A stretch of DNA of 64,000 nucleotides from Trichopria drosophilae (GCA_030407085.1 CM059582.1:11699501-11763500); one strand, 5' to 3'; numbered from the stretch's first letter, positions 1 to 11,918 are shown. Made by a program: numbers and translations. The notes: a model not told the origin generated them from the letters alone.

Positions 1-300
1 GAATCCGCTAATCGCACAAATTATGGGTTTAATTCTACGGTACCAAGGCTAAAGCGGGCGTGGAATTTATTACCACAATCGATTACTTCGGAGAGACTGA
101 CAAATTTTAAATACTATGTACTCGGGCTCACTAAAACTTTTTGTTAATTAATTGAATTATTCGTTATTACACTTTAATTTTATATTATTATTTTAGTTTA
201 TATCATTTATTGTTACTCAAATTGTATAGCGCCCAAATTATGTTTTTTGTTATATTTTGTGTAAAGGCACTTCTAGTGCCGTTGATTCTAAATAAATAAA
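1..300 (+). mobile_element. 3' end of a decayed non-LTR retroposon
   Basis: Frame 1 is open from base 1 to a TAA at 145-147 and encodes the last 48 residues of a LINE-type ORF2; the word STVPRLKRAWNLLPQ is shared, with changes, by the copies ending near 30686 and 16356. The non-coding tail has a short stem-loop (GGCAC 266-270, GTGCC 276-280) followed by an (AAAT)n tail to about 309. The 5' part lies outside the window. This is a relic; whether a full copy exists upstream cannot be seen. Confidence 0.75.
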
Positions 301-309
301 TAAATAAAA

Positions 310-1474
310 ATCTGCTTTATCTCGGAAAATTAACATGATATAAAAAATGTTTAAGAAAGAAAAAGTTTCATTTTTTAATTATCTATTGGCTGAAATTTTT
401 TCAAATTTTGACGGAGGACATTTTCTGTAATACGTTGTCAAATAAAGTATATTCAATATTAATACTTTGTGAGGTTTTACCAAAACTAACAAAATAACAT
501 TTACTCCTAATAAATGTGATTAGTTTTCGTAATACACCATGAAAATGTAGAATATATACTGGTTTTGGAGTTATCAGTAAGTTAAAATTATTTCTAATTT
601 ATAAATGTGCAACAAGACAAAATTTTAAATTAAAAACAAGTGGAATACGTAAGTAATGATTCAATATTTTTGTAACCTCGATGTTTAAAATAATCCATAA
701 ACGAGTTAAATAAAAAACAGTTGAATTATTACGATTGTTAAGCCTTTCAGTGTTTATATTCTATCTTGATTGTCATTATCTCTTGTCACTTATAAATGTC
801 TTAATATTTAGATATATAAAAAGTAGATAAAGTATTAAATATTTTTAATATATTTCAAGTTAGAAAATAATTTACCTTCCTTGAAATATTGAATAATCAA
901 ACATTCTTTTACGTCTTTACGTTGTCAAGTTTAAGTATTCAAAGTATTAAAATTGCAAATGTATATAAATCAATAAAGAATATTCTTAAAGTTAAAATTA
1001 TACACATAATATTAGCAAATTTTTAATCTTTCCCTGGATTTTTTGTATAAAATTTGAAATCATTCAATTATATTTGAGGTTAGTTTTATACAAATGTCAC
1101 CAGATCAAATTAAAAAAAGTTACAATTTTCAATTGAACTTACTTTTCTTATCCCTTTTTGATTTCGGCATTTTATGACGTTACTTCCGACACTTTAATTA
1201 ATTACAAAATTTAAACTTGCACGTCGGAAAAGAAGATCGAGAAGAAACAACAATATGATGCGGTCCACGTGGTGTACCATAACATTCGATAGTACACCAA
1301 TAGATGGCGCACAAAACTGCAGATTCCTGTAATTTACCATCAGTCGGTTTTCTCAGGGGCCATCGACATTCCAAAAGCAATACAAATAAGTCCCTTTAAG
1401 ATTCTGTATTGTAAATTTTCACATGCGAAAATATAAGTGGGCAATCACATGTATGTGCAGCACACAGAGGTAAT
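310..1474. other. AT-rich region upstream of GlyRS
   Basis: No convincing coding exon, RNA gene or repeat. The last 300 bases are less AT-rich and should hold the GlyRS promoter and 5' UTR, but no TATA box or initiator can be placed with confidence. Confidence 0.4.
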
Positions 1475-1552
1475 TTGAAAGGTTTTTGGTTATGTGTGTA
1501 TCTTATTATCACACGGGGGAATTCTAACTGGATTCTCGACATTCGCTCGCGA

Positions 1553-1807
1553 ATGCGGATTTTTGTAGGTTACAGTCTGCGAATAGGACGTAAGTTCTGC
1601 TCAGTTCGGGAAAAATCGCGGAACGTCATCCAGACACTTCACGTTCCTCAACGAAACTTCACTGAAAGTGCATTTAGGTTATCCGGTGTCAGCGCCTGGG
1701 GAACCAAGAAACAACATAGAAAAGTAAAACTTCACTTCCCTGTGAACATGACGGATCCAAAAATTGAGAGCGAGCTGGCTCCTCTGCGAGCAGATGTGAA
1801 AAAACAG
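1553..1807 (+). CDS. GlyRS: GlyRS coding exon 1 with alternative starts
   Basis: The cytosolic start is ATG 1748 ([20 protein letters not shown]); the exon ends at a CAG|GTTTGT donor after a whole codon. ATG 1553 and the further upstream ATG 1475 are in the same frame. The 1553 start gives an Arg-rich leader without Asp in its first 40 residues; the 1475 start adds a hydrophobic stretch and looks less like a presequence. Which start is used is inference; the WHEP segment itself is clear. Confidence 0.8.
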
Positions 1808-4800
1808 GTTTGTTGACTTTCACATATGGTTCGTAACCCATATGTCTCTGTTTCGAATACTGTGCACTTGTCATTTGTCTTTTAAAATTGTTTTATCTAT
1901 TGTTTTAAATAATGACACTTTGATTCGTATTGTCATTTGATTTTTATGTGTTGACGGCTGTCATTTTGTTCAATACCCTATTCGAATTTTTATAGCGCAG
2001 TACTTTGTATCGATGCTCAAACTTACTCTTTTATGATAATCGAAATAAAGTTTTATTTGTTGTCATTGTTGCAAAGATTATAAGCTGCCCTTTAAAAAAT
2101 ATGAAGAATATCATTCAGCGTTTCTTTCAAATTATAGAAACGCAAAAACGTTTCTTTGGATGCAAAAAATCTTAATATAATACATTAAATATACATAAAA
2201 ATATGATATTCTTTTTTTAACTATACATCTCTAATCTCTAAAACATTCAGCCTTCAGTTTCTGCATAAATCAGAAATAATTCAAAAACTTAAGTAATAAT
2301 TTCCATTCAGTTGTGTCTTTACCATCGAATATTCAACTGCTTTTATAGAAGATGTTAGTTCATAAATTCCAGCCTCTACGGACTATAACATGTAATATAA
2401 CCTAACCTAACCTATCAATAATGAAACCTAACATAACCTAACCTACCAATAATGAAACGTGACATAACCTAACAAATAATGAAACCTGTAACATAACCTA
2501 AGCTAACTTATCAATAATGAAACCCATCAACCTAACCTAACAAATAATGAAACCTGACACAACACCTGACAAATAAAGAAACCAAACATAACCTAACAAA
2601 TAATGAAATCTGACATTACCCAACCTAACAATCATGAAACCTAACCTAACAAATAATGAAACCTATAACCTATCCTAACAATAATGAAACCTATAACATA
2701 ACCTAAGTTAACTTATCAATAACGAAATCTATTACATAACATAACCTAGCAATGATGAAACCTAACCTAACAAATAATGAAACCTGACATAACCTGACAC
2801 AACACCTGACAAATAAAGAAACCAAACATAACCTAACAAATAATGAAATCTGACATTACCTAACCTACACTGTAAAAAAAATATTGTGTAAAATTACAAT
2901 CGAGAATGGACTCAAAAATTACCCACTTTCAACACAGTGAATTTACAATGTGGAACACAGTAACTTTCCCTAAGTCTTGTAATATATTACTCGTTTGTAA
3001 AATTACCACGTCCAACGTACGCTCGAAAAATTACCTACGTTTGACGTAGAAAAAGTACAACAGTCTAGTATTTCCCTATGCTCGACGTCGTAAATTTACA
3101 ATGCGGCGGTAAACCTCTAACCTCACTTCGGTAAAATTTCAATGCTCAACGTAGTGTTATTACTAAATTTCTATGATTGAAAATTACCGTTGCATTGTAA
3201 ATTTCATTTTCATTTTTTACAGTGTAACAATCATGAAACCTAACCTAACCTAACAAATAATGAAACCTATAACCTATCCTAACAATAATCAAACCTATAA
3301 CATAACCTAAGTTAACTTATCAATAATGAAACCCATCAATCTAACCTAACAAATAATGAAACCTGACATAACCTGACAAATAAAGAAACCTGGCACAACA
3401 CCTGACAAATAAAGAAACTTAACATAAACCTAACAAATAATGAAATCTGACATTACCTATCCTAACAATCGTGAAACCTAACCTAACCTAACAAATAATG
3501 AAACCTATAACCTATCCTATCAATAATGAAACCTATAACATAACCTAAGCTAACTTATCAATAATGAAATCCATCAACCTAACCTAACAAATAATGAAAA
3601 CTGTAACCTAACCTAACCTATCAATAATGAAACCTATTACGTAACATAACCTAGCAATAATGAAACCTAACCTAACAAATAATGAAATCTGACATTACCT
3701 AACCTAACAATTTTGAAACCTAACCTAACCTAAGAAATAATGAAACCTATAACCTATCCTATCAATAATGAAACCTATAACCTAACCTACCAATAATGAA
3801 ACCTAACAAATAATGAAACCTACAACATAACCTAACCTACACTATAAAAAATTTGATTGTAAATTTACATTACATTTTACGTAAACTCGATGGACTATAA
3901 CATATATCTAGAATAAAAATATTTTCTGATGAGGATTGCATCAAAACAGTCGAAACGTAAATAAGGAATTTTCAATACCATCCTTGTCCATACTCCGGTT
4001 TTAAAAAACACAAAAAGGAAATTTTCACTTATGAAAGTAACGGAGAAGAATTAAAGAATTTTTATTCATTAATTATTAATAATTTCCATCTTTGACAAAA
4101 AATATGTATATACATAATAAGACTCTGATCGCTGAAAGAACAGTCGTATGTTTATACAATGAGTCACCATCATCAGTATGCTGCACTCTTCCGCAAAAGA
4201 TTACTATGGTTTCCTGATATTTTTCTAACAAATTTCGAATGATACTACTATAGATTCAGTTTTTTGAAAGTTTTCCTACAGTGCAACATTTTTAATTTAC
4301 TTGAAATCCTTGCTCCATTGCGAAGATACCCATTGTATTTTTCGGTCAGTCTCTTGGAAAAAAGGCTGGGTATATCACAAACGAATACTAGGAAATGCAC
4401 CAACAGTATATTTCATAGGAATTTCATTCGTTGTAAAACGTAACTGAAATATTTTTACATGTCCTTAATTTAGTAATATTCTCGATAAACCATGAAAGTT
4501 TCAAATCGATTCGAGTAAATACTTCAAACCTTATAGAATCTTAAATACTCAATGGATCTTCACAACATTTTCTCACAAGTTTTCAAAAGTACATAAATAA
4601 AATTATGAATTTTCAAATTGCCAAAGTGGAATAACCTCTTTAAATAAAAAATAATATTGAGAAGTTGTCCAAGAATAAACCATTGAATTAAGTATTATTC
4701 AATTAAAATCTCTACGTTTTTTTGGCACATTCAATCTTAAATGATTTAAAAACAATGCCTCAACTTAACATAACAATAACATAACCTCACAAAAAAATAA

Positions 4801-7800
4801 CAAAGTCCGGATTTGTATAGACATCCCGTCGGACTACGACTATAATATGTTTTTTAGGTGACTGAATCCAAATCCGAAGTCCATTTAATCCCATCACGTC
4901 TGGTTTTTGACATAACCTCAAAAAACTTAAAAAAATCTTATACAATAGCCCCCAGCCTAAGTTATAACGTCGGTTCTTTCAAAATGGCGGATGTTTATCC
5001 AAAGTTATAGCCCCTCACTATTCCCACTTCCATAACTCTGTTTATATCCGTGCAATGGGTGCTTCTGTGTGAGAATGTTGTGAAGCGAGTGCGGCTCGGT
5101 GAAACAATGTGGTGGGGGGAGGAGAGGAAGAGAGTGGTATAACTTTGGACAAACCAAATATATAACCTTGGATATTCCTATATAACTTTGGACGGTATAA
5201 GTTAGGGCGGGGCCTACAGTGATTAGACCTTAAAATGTTAAAATGAAGACTAAGTTGCACTTAGAAGTCTATACCACGTTTCCGTTATGTTTTTCCGATC
5301 ACTAAAACCATTTTCGAAGCCTATTCAGCCCCATCACTCAAAAAGAAATCTAAATATCTACTCTAAAATATGAAAATAAAGAAAAATTCTGTTCTGGAAA
5401 GGGTACCACATTTTCATTATGTTTTTAGGGCTGCTCAAATTGAATTCGAAGTCCATTCGATCTTGTCAGGTCACTCTTTGGACATAACCTCCAAAATATC
5501 CTAAAAATCCACTCCAAAATGTTAAAATAAAGGAAAATTCTAACTTTAAAGCCATACCATGTTTCCTATTAGTTCTTTGGGCAGCTGAACCCGAATCCGA
5601 AGTTCATCACACACATACAGTACTTCTTCCCTTATTCTAATTTTTTCTCTTCTCCTATTCTAATATTTCCCCTCGCGCGTTCTCCCCACTGACGTCTGTT
5701 GACGTGTGGATTTTCTAAATACAAATAACGGCGCATGCGCAACAAAAGAAAAAGAGACAAAAGTGAGACTACAAATCTAAGTAGTGTGAGAGGGAAAACT
5801 TAGAATAAGGGAAGAAGGCCGCCATCGTGCCTGACTGGACAAATTAGAATAAGGGAAGGACTACTGTCTCGATAACTTGTACTGTCTAGTTACTCCCTAA
5901 ATTGTCTAGAGTAAATGGAACTGCCAACTGAGCAGTACAGGACTTGACTGTACTGGATAGCACTGGAAAATATTGGACTATACTGGAATGTACTGGACAG
6001 AACTGGAATGTGCTGGGTAGTACTGAAGTGTACCAGACAGTTCTGGACCCTACTGGAAGTTCTTTTCAAAATGTCTGCTTGAATTGTGCAATTTTAAACG
6101 AATAGCAGCATATGGTACGAATCGAAAGACAATGGTGCTAAAAATTATTGTAGTAGTCAATCTGATTCAGGGTCTAATTAACCCCATCACCTCGGATTTT
6201 TTATATAACCTCAAAAAATCTACAAATCGAGAGACCCCAAAATAACAGAAAAATTCTCGCCTGGAAGTCATTCCATGTATTATTTATATTTTTTTGTCAC
6301 ACCTGCACAAAACTGCCACTTTTCCGGGTAGGTTAAGCGAACGGAAAAGTTGAGCCGTTCCAGCGACAACGCAACTGCGCATGCGCAAGGGCGTTTTTCA
6401 ATTTTTACAGCCCGCTGCTTTCATTACCGCCCGCTGCTCGTTACCGCCAGCCACTATGGTGGCTTTTTTGTCGACTCTTTGCCTACAACTCGAGCTGCAG
6501 TATCGCCCGCGCCGTAATACATGCCTTTCCGCCCTAGATACACAATATTCTATTTCGGTACTGTATCCGTAAAATACGATTCTACGGCCTGCTTTTAGTC
6601 CGACAAATGAAATTTCACGGATCACGTGAAACATGAATCTACGCTGTCAAAAACATAACCCATACAGACTAAATGCAGTCCGCGAAATCGATCTTTTACA
6701 GCTTTCAGTACCGAAAAATAATATTCGACACACGGCCCTAAGATTTTACGGCCTTGTACCGAAAAATACTATTGAGGTCGCTGAAACTGAATTTGAAGCA
6801 CATTCAATTCCATAACTTTTAAATTTTTATGTATTCTCGCTGACATTAACTCATACGATGGTCTGATGTTAAGACTTTTTTATGTATCTTTATGTATTTA
6901 ATTATAATCGCCGCACTGAATTAGTTGCGGAATACGTTTTCTTTCATCGCCCTGGAATAAAGCTCCTGTGTAATACATGGGGCGTAAAATGGCCATTTAA
7001 TTTTACGGGGGATAAAATTCAGAATTATAAGTTTATTTTAAAATTTAACCAATCTTCCTTTATTTCATAATAGTGTCCAGTGTAGTTCACTATCACTACA
7101 TTCCAGTACTTTCAGTACAGTCTAATATTTTGGAGAACTATCCACTATACATTCCAGTAATGTCCAGAACTGTCCAGTAAAGATGGTATGACTTGTAGGC
7201 CATAATTTCTCTTTATTTTCATTCAGGGTAGACTTTTAGATTTCTTTATGAGGTTATGTCAATAACTTGAAGTGATGGGGCTGAATGGACTTCGGATATG
7301 GTTTCAGCTACGGCAAAAACATCACGAAACTGTAGCAGGGACTTCCAATCGCGAATTATTCTTTATTTTAACATTTTAAGGTCTAATTATAGGATTTTTG
7401 AGTATTTTTTAGGTTATGTCAATAACCTGACGTGATGGAGTCAAATGGACTTCAGATTCGGATTCAGCCCCAAAAATATATTATAGACAGTCTGACCTCC
7501 AGATCCAGACTTTGTTTTTTTTTGTGGGGCTGTGTTATCATATCAACTGTCTAGTGACGCAGAAAGAATTTAAATATTAACTTTGTAGTCATTTTTATAA
7601 AATGTTTATCGAGTTGGTGGTACAGTTCAATGCTGCTAATATAGATTTGTAAATATGTAACAATATCGAGAGCAATATTGTCTGCCTCATAACTATTATA
7701 GGTATCTACATTAGGTTATGTTAGAATATGTATTTCGTTTTATATTTCATATAGCTTCATATATTCTCTATGTGACCTCTCTTTCTGTATAATGATGAGG

Positions 7801-10800
7801 AATCATTTAGGTATAGGTATAATATGTTACTATTGACCTATATTTGACCTTCAAATATCTACTGCGTGAATTCTATTTGTATCACCTTACTTCGACCTTG
7901 AAGAATGATTATGAATTATTGAGGTTATATTAGGTTAAATTTGAATATGTCAGTTATAAATGTGTATTGTTTTTTACCGCAACATTTTTCCCGTAATATC
8001 TTGACAAAATATTTTGCAAAATAATATTTAGACTCACATTCATGTATATTACTATATAATTAATAATTAAATATACCTAATCAGTTATAACCTAAGAGTA
8101 TGTATAATAGGGCGATTTGGTGAGAGAATTAAAAGCAAACGGGGCACCGGAATTGGATGTAAAGAAAGCTGTAGCTGAACTGAAACTGCGGAAGAAAATT
8201 TTGGAAGACAAAGAACTATCTTTCATTCCTGATTCAGCCACCTTTGATAGAGCAAGAATGGAAGACCTTCTGAAACGAAGGTTTTTCTTCGATCAATCTT
8301 TCGCAATTTATGGCGGCATAACCGGACAATACGATTTTGGACCAATGGGTTGTGCCTTTAAATCCAACCTCCTTGGAGCGTGGAGAAACTTTTTCGTTCT
8401 GGAAGAACAGATGCTAGAAGTCGATTGTTCGATATTAACCCCCGAACCGGTATTGAAGGCTTCTGGACACGTGGATCGCTTTGCAGATCTCATGGTAAAG
8501 GATTCTAAAACTGGCGAATGCTTTAGGCTTGATCACCTGATCAAAGCTCATTTAGAGAAGCATTGTGCTGACAAGAAGACGGACGAAGCGACGAAGAAAG
8601 AATGCGAAGATATCATCGTTCGACTGGATGGGATGAACAAAGAAGAAATGGGCGCAGTGTTGAGGAAATTCAACATGAAGTCGCCACTTACTGGCAACGA
8701 ATTATCCGATCCAATGGAGTTCAATTTGATGTTCGGTACGCAGATTGGTCCAACAGGATTGATCAAAGGTTTCCTCAGACCAGAAACGGCGCAAGGTATT
8801 TTCGTCAACTTCAAGCGACTTTTGGAATTCAACCAAGATAAACTGCCGTTTGCAGCTGCTCAAATTGGAAATTCCTTCAGAAACGAAATTTCGCCGAGAT
8901 CTGGTCTTATTCGTGTCCGAGAATTCACGATGGCCGAGATTGAACATTTCTGCGATCCAAGTGATAAAAGCCATCCGAAATTTGTGGATGTCAAGGATAC
9001 CGAAATGGTATTGTATTCCGCCTGCAACCAGATGGATGGCAAAAGCGCCGAAACCATTCCTATCGGTAAGGCAGTAGCCAGCGGTCTGGTCGCTAATGAA
9101 ACTTTGGGATACTTCATGGCGAAGATTCAGAAATTCATGGTACGTGTCGGTGTAGACCCCAAGAAATTGCGTTTCCGCCAACATATGGGCAACGAAATGG
9201 CGCATTACGCTTGCGATTGTTGGGATGCAGAATGCTTGACCTCGTACGGATGGGTTGAATGTGTCGGATGTGCTGATAGATCTGCATATGATTTGACTCA
9301 GCATGCTAAAGCCACCGGTGTCAAACTCGTTGCAGAGAAAAAACTGCCTCAACCGAAAACCATCAATGTTTGCGAAGCTTCGCAAAATCGAGGAGTCATT
9401 GGCAAGACTTTTAGGAAAGACGCCAAAAACGTTTGCGACGCCCTTTCAGCACTTAGCGAACAAGAAATTGAACTTTTGGAGAAGAATTTGAATGAAAAGA
9501 GTGAACACGAAATAACTTTAGAAAATGGACAAGTGTGCAAAATCACGAAAGACATGGTGACGGTAAAAAGGTACGAGAAGACTGTCCACGTTGAGGAGTT
9601 TGTACCTTCCGTTATCGAACCTTCATTCGGAATCGGCAGAATTATGTACGCAGTCTTCGAGCACAATTTCAAATGCCGGGAAGGAGATGAACAAAGAAGG
9701 TATTTCACTCTTCCTCCGGTCGTGGCGCCATTGAAGTGTTCCGTTTTACCTTTGAGTAACAATGCTGAGTTCGCTCCATTCGTTAAAAAACTATGTAAGT
9801 TTTCTTTATGCTTTCTTAGAAGAAAACTATTTCTACAAATGTGATTCATTTCTAATTTTCGATTTTAGCCCAAGAATTGACGAAAGTCGATGTTTCTCAC
9901 AAAGTTGACGACTCTTCTGGCAGCATTGGACGGCGATATGCGCGAACCGATGAAATCGCCATTCCTTTCGGTATCACTGTAGACTTTGACACTATGAAAA
10001 CTCCACACAGTGTTACGCTTAGAGAACGAGACAGCATGGGACAAGTCAGGATAAACGTAAGTAATACAACATATTTCCTAAACTATGATTTAGTCCGAAC
10101 GCCGTATTTTTTTCCTCCGTAATTGAAAAACCTTGTTACTATCTGTTTATAAGAACTCCGTTATTGTCTTTGTTTCCCCTACTCCTTTATCTCTTTATGA
10201 ATTTTTTCTAAGACGAAAATATGGGTATTGGACATAATATAATGTGCGCGCGCACAATTTCTCCTCCAGCGGTAAAACGGGCGCGTAGAGTGGGAATAGA
10301 CACTAAAAAAGGATAAAGGAAAGGAATTATCCCCCGCTTTAATGACATTTTTTAGCCTATTCGCGGGTCGGCTCTCGGGTGGATTGGTCGGACAGACATT
10401 CAAAGACATTACATCTCTGTATCGCATTTGCACGGGGTCTGGGAAAACTACGGAAAACCCAGACAGATACAGTCGACGAACTACTTTATCATCAGAGTAT
10501 ACCCTCTGATGGTAAAGCAGCTGTGTCTCCCACTCAGCAATCGGCCTGCTATCTTTGCCGTAGCGAGCGCAACGCTCGTTTTTTTATTTTAACAGTCACC
10601 TACCAAGTCACGATCCCCAATCAGGATGCTTTACTTGAAAGAGCGACTGCGCGTCGCGCCGACCACAGGGCAATTTCTGAGGAATAGAGACTAAGGAAGA
10701 CATAAAATAAGAAAACCCCAACCCTCCGGTCCCGAACATCGGACAATATGGGGGTTCGGACTGTAATTACAAAGAAAACTTTATACAAATTGTCTAGTGC

Positions 10801-11694
10801 CAAAAAAAAGAACAGAATTTTTACGTTTTTCTTACTCCGAAAATAGCCTTCTTGCAAAAATGAGAGAAACAAAAATACATACAGTAGAGTCCCGGTATAT
10901 TTACCCACTTGGTTCCTCGACTCCGATTCCTGTCTCGCTATATTTACGAAAAGAAGGGGAACATCGCTTCCGCGGCCCGCAAGGTAGATGCAAAAGAGAG
11001 CGGCGACGTAACGAGACAGAACCGGGCAAATATACTGGGCAGTAAATATAACGAGACGCTATTATACCGGGACTCTACTATACCGAGATACAGATTTTCT
11101 AGTTCGACGTTATATTCCCCACTGCTCCTTTCTTTACGGATATTTAGGTAAATAAAAAATCTCCCTTTTTATGGTGCAATGTGGAACCAAGCGCCAAATT
11201 GCGGAAGTTCTTTGTCTCTAATCGGCCACTAGGTAACGCTAAGATATCGTAACACGACGATGTAAATAAGAGAGTTGGTTGCTCTGACATCTACCATTGC
11301 AGACTTTCTACGTAAACTCTAAAAAAACCGGGATGGACTACAATAATAGGGAGTCTGGGATGCTTCAAAATTTAACGCCCGAATTATTTCCACCAACCCA
11401 ACTGGGTATTTAAGGGTTTTCGGTTTCGCTGATTACGATTCTGAAGTCAGATTTCACAAATTCCAAATAGTAGATTCAATATGGCGGATGAAACAAAATA
11501 AAAAATCTGATTTATTAAAGGGTTTAAAAGTAAAATATAGATATATTGATAATGATTTCGACAATGTATTTTGCTAATTTCAGCTGGACGACATTCCTGA
11601 GGTTGTAAGAAATTTGTCCCTTGGAAGAATCACGTGGTCCGAGGTGGAGGCCAAATATCCCAAGTTCGAGCAACAAGAATCCACAGAAACGTAG
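1553..11694 (+). CDS. GlyRS: Glycyl-tRNA synthetase gene, four coding exons
   Basis: Class II aminoacyl-tRNA synthetase charging tRNA-Gly in the cytosol and probably in mitochondria. Coding exons 1748-1807, 8111-9794, 9869-10056 and 11584-11694 all have GT-AG borders and join in phase to 680 residues, close to animal cytosolic GlyRS. Order of parts: WHEP domain (about residues 8-60), catalytic core with the [14 protein letters not shown] region near 75, class II motif 2 [10 protein letters not shown] near 276, motif 3 FGIGRIMY near 525, then the C-terminal anticodon-binding domain with [20 protein letters not shown]. The frame stays open upstream of the cytosolic ATG (1748); the in-frame ATG at 1553 adds 65 residues rich in Arg and Ser (start [15 protein letters not shown]), which looks like a mitochondrial targeting sequence. 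Animal GlyRS genes commonly make both forms from alternative starts. Introns are 6303, 74 and 1527 bp; the first is full of repeats. Confidence 0.93.
2396..3838. repeat. Degenerate tandem array of CCTAA and AATAATGAAACC words
   Basis: About 1.1 kb of irregular tandem repeats (excluding the inserted MITE) in which runs of CCTAA, the insect telomere unit TTAGG read on the other strand, alternate with CAATAATGAAACC words. Unit length varies, about 20-45 bases. It is not a pure telomere tract: the CCTAA runs are short (2-3 units) and interrupted throughout. A unique-looking ACTATAACAT word lies just outside both ends. Confidence 0.85.
2868..3224. mobile_element. TA-flanked MITE, CACTGTAAAAAA ends (family d)
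   Basis: 357 bp element with terminal inverted repeats CACTGTAAAAAA / TTTTTTACAGTG, flanked on both sides by TA, the target duplication of Tc1/mariner-type elements. The interior is rich in GTAAAATTAC-like words. It interrupts the CCTAA array and therefore is younger than it. No coding capacity. Confidence 0.8.
3840..4774. other. Intronic AT-rich DNA with a MITE relic
   Basis: A fragment starting CACTATAAAAAATTTGATTG at about 3841 resembles the left end of family d; no right end follows. The rest is AT-rich with no recognisable feature. Confidence 0.35.
5618..5866. mobile_element. MITE, CAGTACT...CTTCCCTTATTC ends (family a)
   Basis: 249 bp copy with inverted ends (CAGTACTTCTTCCCTTATTC; right end complement CAGTAGTCCTTCCCTTATTC). 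The interior includes CTCGCGCGTTCTCCCCAC and GGCGCATGCGCAACAAAAG. The same sequence occurs twice at 27150-27636. A CAGTA start with TA preference suggests a pogo/Tigger-like (Tc1/mariner superfamily) source; that assignment is inference. The left flank is TA, the right flank is TC. Confidence 0.7.
5935..6060. repeat. Degenerate TACTGGA tandem repeat
   Basis: About ten imperfect copies of ACTGGAAtGTACTGGAcAG-like words. The complement (CATTCCAGTAcTgTCCAG) is at 7080-7190, so both are arms of the surrounding foldback. Confidence 0.65.
6556..6775. mobile_element. Short inverted-end element, GTACTGTATCCGTAAAAT ends (family e)
   Basis: Begins GGTACTGTATCCGTAAAAT and ends TTACGGCCTTGTACCGAAAAATACT. 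A shorter relative with the same ends and the shared interior word ACGGCCTGCTTTTAGTCCG lies at 48007-48140. No coding capacity. Confidence 0.55.
8111..9794 (+). CDS. GlyRS: GlyRS coding exon 2 (catalytic core)
   Basis: Carries residues 21-581 and the first base of 582. Starts GGC GAT TTG GTG (GDLV) directly after TAATAG, continuing the WHEP helix, and ends ...FVKKL plus T before GTAAGT. Contains all three class II signature motifs, including [20 protein letters not shown] followed by motif 2 and the FGIGRIMY motif. No internal stops over 1684 bases. Confidence 0.95.
9869..10056 (+). CDS. GlyRS: GlyRS coding exon 3 (anticodon-binding domain)
   Basis: Follows a 74 bp intron. The split Ser codon T|CC opens [20 protein letters not shown]; the exon ends ...[10 protein letters not shown] before GTAAGT after a whole codon. 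It holds the conserved GRRYARTDE turn of the C-terminal domain. Confidence 0.94.
10091..10764. mobile_element. Possible MITE with AGTCCGAAC ends
   Basis: The left end TTTAGTCCGAACGCCGTATT and the complement of the right end, ACAGTCCGAACCCCCATATT, are similar, and TA follows the right end. Contains a small hairpin (ATCAGAGTATACCCTCTGAT, 10491-10510). The interior is unrelated to other families here. Left boundary uncertain. Confidence 0.4.
10882..11080. mobile_element. TA-flanked MITE, CAGTAGAGTCCCGG ends (family c)
   Basis: 199 bp with inverted ends CAGTAGAGTCCCGGTATATT / TATACCGGGACTCTACTA and TA on both sides. The ends pair over about 18 bases. The end sequence and TA duplication fit pogo/Tigger-derived MITEs (inference). 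Non-coding. Confidence 0.75.
11584..11694 (+). CDS. GlyRS: GlyRS coding exon 4 and stop
   Basis: Follows AATTTCAG. Encodes the final 36 residues, beginning [20 protein letters not shown] and ending ...[10 protein letters not shown], then TAG 11692-11694. A polyadenylation hexamer AATAAA is at 11919-11924, giving a 3' UTR of roughly 250 bases. Confidence 0.93.
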   Translation: MDDIPEVVRNLSLGRITWSEVEAKYPKFEQQESTET

Positions 11695-11918
11695 TCAGTC
11701 AATCAGTTAATTCAACGACAATTTTTAGGTATTTCGAATATCGCAGCACGTTGAGAAGAAGACGCATTTATATTTTCATATCGTCTGTGAAGCAATTGCC
11801 CCGAATCACAGAACTTTACGCTGCATACTGTTTGTACAGATTGACATTTGTACTTTCTCAGGTATGCTTTCAGTGATATCGGACTTTTTCAAATACATGC
11901 GATGTGTACATTGATAAC

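Larger units (their letters stand above)
4775..7540. mobile_element. 2.8 kb foldback element in GlyRS intron 1
   Basis: Modules on the left (4800-4950, 5290-5350, 5440-5620), containing words like CCGAAGTCCATTTAATCCC and ACATAACCTCAAAAAA, recur in reverse complement on the right (7195-7330, 7395-7510). The outermost arms, about 150 bp, pair 4795-4945 with 7390-7515 with good identity. Further in, TACTGGA-type words at 5935-6060 are matched by TCCAGTA-type words at 7080-7190. The whole is a large imperfect inverted repeat. No transposase reading frame. Exact ends and target duplication are uncertain. Confidence 0.65.
1808..8110 (+). other. GlyRS intron 1, repeat-filled
   Basis: 6.3 kb intron between CAG|GTTTGT and a TAATAG|GGC acceptor with a weak pyrimidine tract. 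It contains the CCTAA-rich array, a MITE inside that array and a 2.8 kb foldback element. The stretch 7541-8110 is plain AT-rich DNA with no recognisable feature. No host exon was found inside. Confidence 0.8.
10057..11583 (+). other. GlyRS intron 3
   Basis: 1527 bp intron holding two MITE-like elements and, near 11405-11500, one isolated module of the ATGGCGGA repeat family (TTTTCGGTTTCGCTGATTACG ... TCAATATGGCGGATG, given here in parts). Confidence 0.75.

Noticed and set aside
8702..9385. 227-codon open frame antisense to GlyRS
   Set aside because: Shadow of the conserved GlyRS exon; no motif and no splice or start context.
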